Shown here one piece after another: positions 19,904 to 28,034 of a stretch of 64,000 nucleotides of DNA (position 1 is the stretch's first letter; the number at the start of each line of letters is the position of its first letter). The stretch comes from Gluconacetobacter entanii. GTDB taxonomy: Bacteria; Pseudomonadota; Alphaproteobacteria; Acetobacterales; Acetobacteraceae. Where the stretch lies: NCBI RefSeq assembly GCF_003206495.1, contig NZ_NKUF01000005.1:56660-120659 (forward strand), in the 5' to 3' direction. The notes beneath the pieces were generated by a model, which did no database searches, was not told the DNA's origin, and worked only from the letters and a program-made list of their open reading frames with translations. Position numbers and translations under genes: made by a program.

Positions 19904-20893
19904 TCAGCGCGCCGTCTGCTGGATGGCGGACAGCAGCCACATCCCGCCGCGGGAACTGCGTTCGAACGTCCACAGTTCCGTCACTGTCTGGCGTTCGGTC
20001 GAACTGCCGTCGATGACATGGCCCATCGTGTCGGTGGTCATGTCGATCAGGGAATACCGCATGGCCACCGTGGCGAAATCCATGCCGCCTTCCTGCCAGC
20101 TTTCCGTCAGGTCGCCATTTTCAAACCGCACGTCCGACACGACATTGCGTGCGCCACGGCTGGCAAGGGCGGTCAACTGGCGGCTGAAGTAATTGACCAT
20201 CTCCGGCGTAGCCATGTGCTGCAGCGCGCCAAGGTTCTGCTGGCTCCACGCGGTCTGGATATTGATCAGCGCCTGCTGGAACGCCTGATAGTCGGCAGCC
20301 GTCAGCACAAGCTGCTGTGTGCCTGCGCCCACAGGCTGCTGCGGCGGGGCGGCAGCGCCACCCCCGGTCAGGCTGGACAGTCCCGGCAGGCCGGAGGATG
20401 TGCTGCCCCCCTGTCCCGAAAAGCGGCGGATCAGCCACCGGACCACGAAGAAGACCAGCAGAAGCTGGATCAGCAGGCCGAGGATCCCGCTACCGCCCAT
20501 GCCGCTGCCGAACATGCCATGTCCGAAGACCATGCCGAACAGGCCCGCGCCAAGCAGTCCGCCGGCAAAGCCGGTGAGGAAGGGATGGCGGGGCCGCCCC
20601 ATCATCGCCGCAGCGCCCGCGCCGTAGGGCATGCGCGTGGCCGCCCCATAGGGCGCCGAGGGGCTGCTGCGCGGGGTCATGGTCTGCTGGAACGGGGTTG
20701 CGCCATAGGGGGCCGTGGCCGTGCGGGGCGGCGCGGAGTAGGTACGCGACCCCCTGCTGCCCATCGACATGCCGCCCCCGGCGCGCGCATCGGCGGCCAC
20801 CGGATGGACAAGCAGGGGAAGGGCCGCCAGCGCGGCGCTCAGGCTCAGGATGATGCGTTTACGGAGCATCGGTCGCGAATGGGTCTGTTTCAT
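19904..20893 (-). CDS. Tim44-like domain protein with signal and glycine-rich region
   Basis: A 329-residue exported or membrane protein. An N-terminal hydrophobic segment (about residues 9-35) is followed by a low-complexity Gly/Ser/Pro/Met region, then a hydrophobic stretch GILGLLIQLLLVFFVVRWLIRRF (about 135-157). A C-terminal Tim44-like fold (about 190-325) contains YQAFQQALINIQTAWSQ and TELWTFER. Bacterial proteins of this layout are common and of unknown function; in mitochondria Tim44 tethers the import motor. The window holds a second Tim44 protein at 42.8 kb. The start at 20893 has no clear ribosome-binding site, and ATG 20869 is an alternative. Confidence 0.8.
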   Translation of the reverse strand: MKQTHSRPMLRKRIILSLSAALAALPLLVHPVAADARAGGGMSMGSRGSRTYSAPPRTATAPYGATPFQQTMTPRSSPSAPYGAATRMPYGAGAAAMMGRPRHPFLTGFAGGLLGAGLFGMVFGHGMFGSGMGGSGILGLLIQLLLVFFVVRWLIRRFSGQGGSTSSGLPGLSSLTGGGAAAPPQQPVGAGTQQLVLTAADYQAFQQALINIQTAWSQQNLGALQHMATPEMVNYFSRQLTALASRGARNVVSDVRFENGDLTESWQEGGMDFATVAMRYSLIDMTTDTMGHVIDGSSTERQTVTELWTFERSSRGGMWLLSAIQQTAR

Positions 20894-20997
20894 CTGCGTC
20901 AGGGTATCTGGTATCCTGCGATAAGGCGATCCCGACGACTGCCGACGGAACCGTGGTTTATTTCAATATGGGGTTTAATCCGTCGATAAACAGGGGG

Positions 20998-21021
20998 CAG
21001 GGGACATTATCGTGTCCCCTG
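20998..21021 (-). terminator. Hairpin after pmbA
   Basis: CAGGGGACA and TGTCCCCTG form a perfect 9-bp stem with a 6-base loop, 10 bases past the pmbA stop. The downstream T content is weak. It likely separates pmbA from the Tim44-domain gene. Confidence 0.6.
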
Positions 21022-21030
21022 TCGCACAAT

Positions 21031-22371
21031 TCATGCGCCCGCAATCATCATGTCATCAATCCGCACGGTCGGCGCATTGGTGACGCGGCGGAACTGCAGG
21101 TCACTGGCGGGTTGCATGCGGGCGAACATGTCCACAAGGTTGCCCGCCACCGTCAGTTCCGCCACAGGCTCCGCCAGTTGCCCGTCACGGATCATGAACC
21201 CGGCGGCCCCACGGCTGTAATCGCCGGTGATGCCGTTGATGGCCGATCCCATCAGTTCGGTGACATAGATGCCTTCGCCAATATCCGCCATCAGGTCCTG
21301 CGGCGTGACCGCGCCTGGCTGCATGTACAGGCTCCCCAGCGAGGGCGAAGGCGGCGACGACGCCCCCCGACTGGCGCAGCCATTGGACACCAGCCCAAGC
21401 TGCCGCGCGCTGCGCGCATCGAGCGCCCATGTCTGCAGCACCCCGTCCTTGACGATCGTCAGCGGTTGCGTCCGCACGCCTTCGCCATCGAACGGGTGCG
21501 CGCCCAGTCCCCGCACACGCAGGGGATCGGCAATGATGGTGATGCCCGCATCCATGATCCGCTGGCCCATCCGTTCCTTGAGGAACGAGGTGCCGCGGGC
21601 GATGGAAATGCCGTTCACCGCGCCAGAGAGATGGCTCAGCAGGCTGGTGGAAATGCGCGGGTCCAGCACGATGGGCATCCGCCCCGTGCGTGGCCGGACG
21701 GGGTTGAGGCGCGCGACCGTGCGTTCGCCCGCATGCCGCCCGATGGTGGCCGCGTCCTCCAGATCCGACAGGTGCACCGCCGAATGGTAATCGTAGTCGC
21801 GCTGCATCCCCGTGCCCTGTCCCGCCACAACACTGGCGGAGATGGAATGGCTGCTGCGTGCATACGCGCCGGAGAAGCCCGCCGAGGTCATCAGGAGGAT
21901 ATCCATGCGACCCGCGCTGGCGGAGGCGCCGTTGGTGTTGCTGACCCCCCTGATGGCAAGGGCGGCGGCTTCCGCCGTGCGGGCGCGTTCGATCAGGTCG
22001 GCGGTGGAAGGCTCCGCCGTGTCCAGAAGGTCCAGTCCCGCCGCATCGACATGGCCATGGACGGCCTGGTCGCACAGGCCGGCGAACCGGTCCTCCGGCA
22101 CGACGCGCGCCATCGCCAGCGCCTGGGTCACCAGTGGGTCGAAGCGCGCGGGATCAAGGCTGGTGGCCGACACGATGGCCGAACGGTGGCCGACGAACAC
22201 CCGCAGGCCAAGGTCGCAGGTTTCGGAACGTTCCAGTTCCTCCGCCATGCCATTGCGCACCTGTGCCGCATGGGCGACCCGGGTGATGTAAACCGCATCG
22301 GCCGCATCCGCGCCGGCGGCGCGCGCCTGGTTGAGCAGGGTCGAAATGAGGTCGAGCGGTTCCGGTGTCAT
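21031..22371 (-). CDS. pmbA: TldE/PmbA metallopeptidase subunit
   Basis: A 446-residue TldD/PmbA family protein. In E. coli TldE (PmbA) pairs with TldD to form a protease that matures some modified peptides and degrades unfolded ones. The protein shows SASVVAGQG, an RDYDYHSA segment and the family end (ELMGSAINGITGDYSRGAAGFMIRDG). It lacks the HExxxH zinc motif of TldD, so it is the non-catalytic TldE partner. No tldD is in the window. The start overlaps the M16 peptidase stop (ATGA), so both come from one mRNA with thrC further upstream. Confidence 0.88.
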   Translation of the reverse strand: MTPEPLDLISTLLNQARAAGADAADAVYITRVAHAAQVRNGMAEELERSETCDLGLRVFVGHRSAIVSATSLDPARFDPLVTQALAMARVVPEDRFAGLCDQAVHGHVDAAGLDLLDTAEPSTADLIERARTAEAAALAIRGVSNTNGASASAGRMDILLMTSAGFSGAYARSSHSISASVVAGQGTGMQRDYDYHSAVHLSDLEDAATIGRHAGERTVARLNPVRPRTGRMPIVLDPRISTSLLSHLSGAVNGISIARGTSFLKERMGQRIMDAGITIIADPLRVRGLGAHPFDGEGVRTQPLTIVKDGVLQTWALDARSARQLGLVSNGCASRGASSPPSPSLGSLYMQPGAVTPQDLMADIGEGIYVTELMGSAINGITGDYSRGAAGFMIRDGQLAEPVAELTVAGNLVDMFARMQPASDLQFRRVTNAPTVRIDDMMIAGA

Positions 22372-23633
22372 CGGGCGAGGATCTCCGCAACTGTGGCGAC
22401 GTGGGGCATGTGCCTGACCGGCCCCAGCGATGTCAGGGTGGGGGTGCCGTGGAAGACGCGGGCGGCCACGCGCTGCACATCGGCGATGGTGACGGCGTCG
22501 ATCCGCTTTACCGTTTCATGGGTGGGGATCAGGCGGTCGAAGATCTGCAACTGCCGCGCCAGTTGCTCACACCGGCTGCCGGTGCTTTCCAGTGACATCA
22601 GCAGCGAGGATTTCAACTGCGCGCGGGCGCGGTCAAGTTCGTTCTGCGCCACCTGTCCCTGCACCTTGCGCAGTTCCTCCAGCGTGACCGGGATCAGGTC
22701 CGCGACCTGGGATTCGCCGGTGCCCGCGTAAATCCCGAACAGCCCGCCCTGACGGAAGGGGGCGTTGAAGGAATAGACGGAATAGACCAGGCCGCGCTTT
22801 TCACGGATTTCCTGGAACAGGCGCGACGACATGCCACCACCCAGCAGCGTGGACAGCAGCAGGGCCGGATAATAGTCGGGATCGCCGTACCCGACCGACG
22901 GGAAGCCCAGCACGATATGCGCCTGGTCGAGGTCACGCTGCTGCGCGAACTCGCCCCCGACATAGCTCACGCCGGGGCGCGGCGGGATGGCCGTCTGCGG
23001 CAGGTCGCGGAAGTGCTGCTCCACCATCTCCACCACATGATGGTGATGCAGGTTGCCCGCCGCTGCGATGATGGTGTTGCGCGCGGTGTAATGCGTGCGC
23101 ATGTAGGTCATCAGCGTCTCGCGGCTCATCTCCCGGATACCGGCCTCCGTGCCCAGCGTGGGACGGCCCATTGGCTGGTTGGGGAAGGCGGTTTCCTGGA
23201 AATGGTCGAACACGATGTCGTCGGGCGTGTCGTTGGCCTGTCCGATTTCCTGCAGGATCGCGCCGCGTTCGCGCTCCAGCTCATCCGGGGCAAAGCTGCT
23301 GTGGGTCAGGATGTCGCCGATGATGTCCACGCCAAGCGGCAGGTCTTCCTTGAGCAGCTTGACGTAATAGGCGGTGTGTTCGCGCGCGGTGTAGGCGTTG
23401 ATGTGGCCGCCGACATTCTCGATCTCTTCCGCGATGCCCGCTGCCGTGCGTGTCGCCGTGCCCTTGAACGCCATGTGTTCGAGGAAGTGGGAAACCCCGT
23501 TCTCGCTCGCGTCCTCGTTGCAGGTGCCGGCGGCGACATACGCCCCGAAGGAGGCGGTTTCGACACGCTCCATCCGTTCGGTGACAACGGTCAGCCCGGA
23601 AGGCAGGCGGGTAACATTGATGAGGTCAGTCAT
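22368..23633 (-). CDS. M16 family zinc peptidase (mitochondrial processing peptidase-like)
   Basis: A 421-residue pitrilysin-family peptidase with the inverted zinc motif HFLEH (His49, Glu52, His53) and the third ligand Glu129 exactly 76 residues on, as in the beta subunit of mitochondrial processing peptidase. It is therefore predicted active. The second half keeps the EIREKRGLVYSVYSF signature. Start 23633 was chosen for the AGGA 5 bases upstream; an in-frame start at 23678 is poorer. It sits between thrC (84-base gap) and pmbA (overlap), an arrangement that groups peptide-processing enzymes. Its substrate is unknown. Confidence 0.88.
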   Translation of the reverse strand: MTDLINVTRLPSGLTVVTERMERVETASFGAYVAAGTCNEDASENGVSHFLEHMAFKGTATRTAAGIAEEIENVGGHINAYTAREHTAYYVKLLKEDLPLGVDIIGDILTHSSFAPDELERERGAILQEIGQANDTPDDIVFDHFQETAFPNQPMGRPTLGTEAGIREMSRETLMTYMRTHYTARNTIIAAAGNLHHHHVVEMVEQHFRDLPQTAIPPRPGVSYVGGEFAQQRDLDQAHIVLGFPSVGYGDPDYYPALLLSTLLGGGMSSRLFQEIREKRGLVYSVYSFNAPFRQGGLFGIYAGTGESQVADLIPVTLEELRKVQGQVAQNELDRARAQLKSSLLMSLESTGSRCEQLARQLQIFDRLIPTHETVKRIDAVTIADVQRVAARVFHGTPTLTSLGPVRHMPHVATVAEILAR

Positions 23634-23717
23634 TCGGATCCTGAAGGCCCGGCCGGGTTCACTGACCGGCAGGGCCATGTTGGAGAAATCAGGGAAGGAA
23701 GCGGGACGACCGGCGGG

Positions 23718-25127
23718 TCAGCTATTCTTCAGCACCGCAGCGCGCACCTTGTCCTCGATCGCGCCGAGGTCGGCGGCCACGACCTCGTAACGCTCCGGAC
23801 GGTCGAACAGGTCCGCGAGCGCATCGGGCAGGGCCGGACGGATGCCGATCGCCTTTTCCATCGCGTCGGGGAATTTGGCGGGGTGCGCGGTCGCCATCGC
23901 CACCATGGGGATGCCCGGTTCACGGAATGCGCGCCCCGCGGCGATGCCGATCGCGGTATGCGGGTCGGCCATGTACTGGCTTTTTGCATGCAGGCGGCGG
24001 ATTTCGGCCACCGTCGCGTCATCATCAAGTGCGACGCCATGGAACAGCGCATTGGCCCTGTCCCATACCGGCGTGGGGACATGCATGCGCCCGGTTTTGC
24101 GGAACTCCGTCATCGTGCGCGCGCACGCTTCGGCGTCACGGTCGAGCAGTTCGAACAGGAGACGTTCGAAATTCGACGACACCTGGATATCCATCGACGG
24201 CGACAGGCTGGGCACGACGCCGTGGATGGACATGTCGTTTTCGTTGAGGAAGCGCGACAGGATGTCGTTGCGGTTCGATCCCACGCACAGCGCGCGGACC
24301 GGCAGCCCCATCTGGCGCGCAACCCACGCGGCCAGCACGTTGCCGAAATTGCCGGTCGGCACGGCGAACGCCACCTCCCGGTCCGGCGCGCCGAGGGCCA
24401 GCGCGGAATAGACGTAATACGGCACCTGGGCCGCGATTCGTGCCCAGTTGATGGAATTGACCGCCGACAGGTGCATGTCGGTGCGGAACGCGGTGTCGGC
24501 GAACATCGCCTTGACCATGTCCTGGCAGTCGTCGAACGTGCCCCGGACCGCAAGGTTGGTGACGTTGGGTTCCAGCACGGTCGTTATCTGGCGGCGCTGC
24601 ACGTCGGATGTGCGTCCCTCGGGGTGGAGGATCACCACGCGCAGGCGTTCGCGCCCGCGACACGCCTCGATCGCGGCGGAACCGGTATCGCCCGAGGTCG
24701 CGCCGACGATGGTCACATGCTCGCCCCGCTGCGTCAGCACATGGTCGAACAGGCGGCCAAGCAACTGCATCGCCATGTCCTTGAACGCCAGCGTCGGGCC
24801 GTGGAACAGTTCCTGCACGAACAGCCAGTCCTCCACCTGCGTCAGCGGCACGATGGCGGCGTGGTCGAAATGGGCATAGGCGTCGCGGCACAGCCCCGCC
24901 AGTACGTCGGGTGCGATGGAGCCTGCAGTGAACGGCGCCATCACGCGCGCGGCGAGTTCCGGATAGGGCAGGCCACGCAGGTCACGCCACTGCTGGGGCG
25001 AGAATTCAGGCCAGCTTTCCGGCAGGTACAGTCCACCGTCCTCGGCCAGGCCAGCCAGGAGCACGGACGAGAAATCGCGGACAGGGGCTTGTCCCCGGGT
25101 AGAAATATAGCGCATGGGTCCGATCAT
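23718..25127 (-). CDS. thrC: Threonine synthase
   Basis: A PLP enzyme converting O-phosphohomoserine to threonine. The PLP lysine is in PTLAFKDMAMQLLG and the phosphate-binding loop is GATSGDTGSAAIEA. The N-terminal MRYISTRGQAPVRDFSSVLL and the 469-residue length are typical of the long proteobacterial form. Start 25127 has GGGGAG 9 bases upstream; ATG 25115 is an alternative. The longer upstream frame enters the neighbouring gene and is rejected. The gene leads the thrC-M16-pmbA group. Confidence 0.94.
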   Translation of the reverse strand: MIGPMRYISTRGQAPVRDFSSVLLAGLAEDGGLYLPESWPEFSPQQWRDLRGLPYPELAARVMAPFTAGSIAPDVLAGLCRDAYAHFDHAAIVPLTQVEDWLFVQELFHGPTLAFKDMAMQLLGRLFDHVLTQRGEHVTIVGATSGDTGSAAIEACRGRERLRVVILHPEGRTSDVQRRQITTVLEPNVTNLAVRGTFDDCQDMVKAMFADTAFRTDMHLSAVNSINWARIAAQVPYYVYSALALGAPDREVAFAVPTGNFGNVLAAWVARQMGLPVRALCVGSNRNDILSRFLNENDMSIHGVVPSLSPSMDIQVSSNFERLLFELLDRDAEACARTMTEFRKTGRMHVPTPVWDRANALFHGVALDDDATVAEIRRLHAKSQYMADPHTAIGIAAGRAFREPGIPMVAMATAHPAKFPDAMEKAIGIRPALPDALADLFDRPERYEVVAADLGAIEDKVRAAVLKNS

Positions 25128-25203
25128 AATGCCATCTCCCCACGGCGCGAAGGGGCGCGTGGGACTCGATTGCCCTATCCTGAACGATTTTGCGGCGGGT
25201 GTG

Positions 25204-26367
25204 TCAGAATTTCGCTTCGGGCAGGGCAGCGACATTGATGCGGTAGACATGGACTGGCCATGACACCTCCATCTTCCCGCCATCGAGCGCGGGCGTGCGG
25301 TCAAGCTGTGCCGCAGGCACATACAGCATCCCGTCCGGCGTGACATAGGACCCCGCGGGCCAGTGCAGGCGCGGGTCGGTCACGATGCGTTGATAGATCC
25401 GCCTGGGCGTCAGGCGGAAGATGCTGCTGGTGGACACGTCATTGAGGTAGAGCGTCCCGTCCGCCCCCACGGCGATCCCGCCATAAGGGGGGGATTTGTA
25501 CCACAGCGTGGGGCTGTCCTCCAGTTCGATGGGCGTGACCTTGGGGTCGATCAGCACATCGGTGCCAAGCTTGTAGATCGGGCCGCTGAGCGGTTCGAAA
25601 TACAGCCATTTCTCATCCGGGCTGATGGCCATCTGGCTGACATTGATGATGGCGGTATGGCCCGACTGGTTCTGCATCACGCGCCCGTCGGGGCCAAGGA
25701 TCGGCCGCCCCGCCGTCAGCGCGGGGTTATGTTCCATCAGCCGCCGCTGCCCCTGGCCGTCAAGGTCTGCGACAATCAGCGCGGGCACCCCTTCGTCACC
25801 GATATAGGCATGGCCATTGCCCACCCGCATCGTGGACAGGAGGCTGTCGGGACGCAGGGCGGCGGCGTCGATCGACCATGTGCCCTTCACCTGCCCGCTG
25901 GCGGCGTCGATGCGCACGACCTTGGGCTGTGCGCGCGTCCCGTCGGCGGCGATCCCGCTGTCGAGCACCCACAGCGTCCCGTCCGCCTGCAACTGGATGT
26001 CCGCAGGTGCAACCAGTCGCTGCGTCGCGGGTGTCGTGGGGTCGTTCCACGTTGCGTCGGGATAGGGGACAGGCTGCTGCCCGGGGGCGAGGATGACAAG
26101 CCCGCCCTGCTTCACGCCGGTCCATGCCGGGGCCAGCGCGATCAGCCGTCCGTCAGGCAGGGTGATGACACGCTCCCACGTCGCGGTGGTGGAGGTGGCG
26201 ACTTCCTCCATCGGGGCGGACGGGTCCAGCGGCGGCGCGGGCTTGGCCGCGTGCGCGCCGGATGCGTGCATCAGGGCCAGTGCGCCCGCAAGGGCGATGG
26301 CGGCCCCCGTATGGCGGGGATGATACGGGCGGGACGGGACGGAATCGTGACTGGACATTGTCCGCAT
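25204..26367 (-). CDS. Exported Yellow/major royal jelly family beta-propeller
   Basis: A 387-residue protein with a signal peptide (about residues 1-38, ending HASGAHA). It has the MRJP/Yellow pattern: VLDSG near residue 135, YIGDEG, and SPDEKWLYFEPLSGPIY, then the ending VTPDGMLYVPAAQLDRTPA. Related bacterial proteins are often labelled gluconolactonase- or dopachrome-related, but the true substrate is unknown. A periplasmic lactonase would fit an acetic acid bacterium that oxidises sugars in the periplasm; this is inference. The start at 26367 is supported by the signal peptide rather than by a ribosome-binding site. Confidence 0.72.
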   Translation of the reverse strand: MRTMSSHDSVPSRPYHPRHTGAAIALAGALALMHASGAHAAKPAPPLDPSAPMEEVATSTTATWERVITLPDGRLIALAPAWTGVKQGGLVILAPGQQPVPYPDATWNDPTTPATQRLVAPADIQLQADGTLWVLDSGIAADGTRAQPKVVRIDAASGQVKGTWSIDAAALRPDSLLSTMRVGNGHAYIGDEGVPALIVADLDGQGQRRLMEHNPALTAGRPILGPDGRVMQNQSGHTAIINVSQMAISPDEKWLYFEPLSGPIYKLGTDVLIDPKVTPIELEDSPTLWYKSPPYGGIAVGADGTLYLNDVSTSSIFRLTPRRIYQRIVTDPRLHWPAGSYVTPDGMLYVPAAQLDRTPALDGGKMEVSWPVHVYRINVAALPEAKF

Positions 26368-26426
26368 GTCGCCATGAACCGCCCCCGAAGGCAAGGGGCC
26401 GCGCGTGATGGCGGCTATCCGCGCGC

Positions 26427-27944
26427 CTATTCCCCGCAATAGCGATGGCGCAGGTGGCGCAGGTAGGCCTCCGGCCCCGGCGGCGCGCCGGTGGCGTCGC
26501 GCACGATGTCGCGCATCGACGCACTGCTGGCGCGGTGATGGACATGGGTGCGCAGCCATGACAGCAGCGTGGAGAAGTCCCCGCGCGCGATATCGTCCAT
26601 CAGGCCCGGATGCGCCTTCTGCGCCGCCTCGCGCAGTTGCGCCGCGATCATCGCGCCAAGCGTATAGGTGGGGAAATACCCCCATGACCCCGAAGGCCAG
26701 TGGATGTCCTGCAGGCAGCCAAGGCGGTCCTCCGGCACGCGCAGGCCCAGCAGGGCATGGATGCGTTCGTTAAACGCCGCCGGCAGGTCGCGCAGCGCCA
26801 TCCGCCCGTTGATCAGCGCGGTTTCCATTTCATAACGCACGAGGATATGGGCGGGGTAGGTGACCTCGTCCGCGTCCACGCGGATGAAGCCGGGATGCAC
26901 GCGCGTGACCTGCCGGTGCAGCGTATCGGCCGACCATTCGGGGGCCTGCGCATCCCCGCCCAGCGCACCGGCAATGACCGGGGCCGCCCATGCCATGAAC
27001 TCCGCCGAGCGGCAGACCTGCATTTCCATCAGCAGCGACTGGCTTTCATGCAGGCTCATCCCCCGTGCCGCGCCGACAGGCTGGGAATGCCACGCGCGCG
27101 GCAGGCCCTGTTCATACAGTGCATGCCCGCTTTCATGCAGCACGCCCATCAGGGCATTGAGGAAATCATCATCCTCGTACCGCGTGGTGATGCGCACGTC
27201 ATCTTCCGCCCCGCCGCAGAAGGGATGCAGGCTGACATCCAGCCGCCCGCGCGTCATGTCGAACCCCACGGTGCGCATCATGGTCTGGCCCAGCGCCGCT
27301 TGCGCGGTCGTGGCGAACGGCCCGCGCGGCAGGGTTGGCGCAGGGTGCGCGTGCTGATGTTCCAGCGCACCGGAAATCAGCCCCGGCAGTTCGATGGCAA
27401 GGCGTTCGAACACCGGGTCGATATCCGCCTGCCGCGTGCCCGGATCATACTGGTCCAGCAGCGCGTCATATGGCGAAAGCCCAAGTGCCGCCGCCTTGGC
27501 GTGGGCGACTTCGCGCGTGCGTTCCAGCACTTCACCCAGATAGGGCAGCAGGCTGGCGAAATCGCTGTCGCGGCGTGCGGTGCGCCATGCCATCTCGCAC
27601 CGCGACGCGGCGCGCGACGCCGCCTCCACCAGCTCGGGGGGCACAGCCATGGCGTGGGCGTGCAGCCTGCGCATCTCCCGCAGGTTCGCCGCCTGCCACG
27701 TATCCGCAGGTTCCGCCGCCGCCAGAAGGTCGGCCATGTCCGGGCCGGTCATGATGCCATGGTGCAGGACCGACAGGGTCGCGATGCTTTCGGCCCGGCT
27801 GTCGGCGGCCCCCGGGGGCATCATCGTATCCTTGTCCCAGCCAAGGATGCCCAGCGCGTTGGCAATATGCCCCATCCGCGCAAAGCGGCGGGTCAGCGTG
27901 TCATAGGCATCCTGTGCGGAGGGGGCGGTCACGGGGTCAGGCAT
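26427..27944 (-). CDS. Carboxypeptidase Taq (M32 family)
   Basis: A metal-dependent carboxypeptidase, 505 residues, normal for M32. The zinc motif HESGH lies in GVLHESGHALYEQG (about residues 267-272). The family-specific HESQS (SLHESQSLLMEMQV) supplies the third ligand, and DxRxT-type (EDDVRITTRY) and GSWGYFPTY motifs follow. It is expected to be cytoplasmic and to trim peptides from the C-terminus. The gene is divergent from the TPR gene, with 90 bases between the starts. The MRJP-type gene begins 59 bases after its stop. Confidence 0.9.
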   Translation of the reverse strand: MPDPVTAPSAQDAYDTLTRRFARMGHIANALGILGWDKDTMMPPGAADSRAESIATLSVLHHGIMTGPDMADLLAAAEPADTWQAANLREMRRLHAHAMAVPPELVEAASRAASRCEMAWRTARRDSDFASLLPYLGEVLERTREVAHAKAAALGLSPYDALLDQYDPGTRQADIDPVFERLAIELPGLISGALEHQHAHPAPTLPRGPFATTAQAALGQTMMRTVGFDMTRGRLDVSLHPFCGGAEDDVRITTRYEDDDFLNALMGVLHESGHALYEQGLPRAWHSQPVGAARGMSLHESQSLLMEMQVCRSAEFMAWAAPVIAGALGGDAQAPEWSADTLHRQVTRVHPGFIRVDADEVTYPAHILVRYEMETALINGRMALRDLPAAFNERIHALLGLRVPEDRLGCLQDIHWPSGSWGYFPTYTLGAMIAAQLREAAQKAHPGLMDDIARGDFSTLLSWLRTHVHHRASSASMRDIVRDATGAPPGPEAYLRHLRHRYCGE

Positions 27945-28034
27945 GGAGGAATTCCCGGCGTAAAGGAGTCGTTATCAATTGCGCCCTAGCGTGGCGGCCT
28001 CGGACGCAACACGCAAGCAGGGACGGGTTCACCC

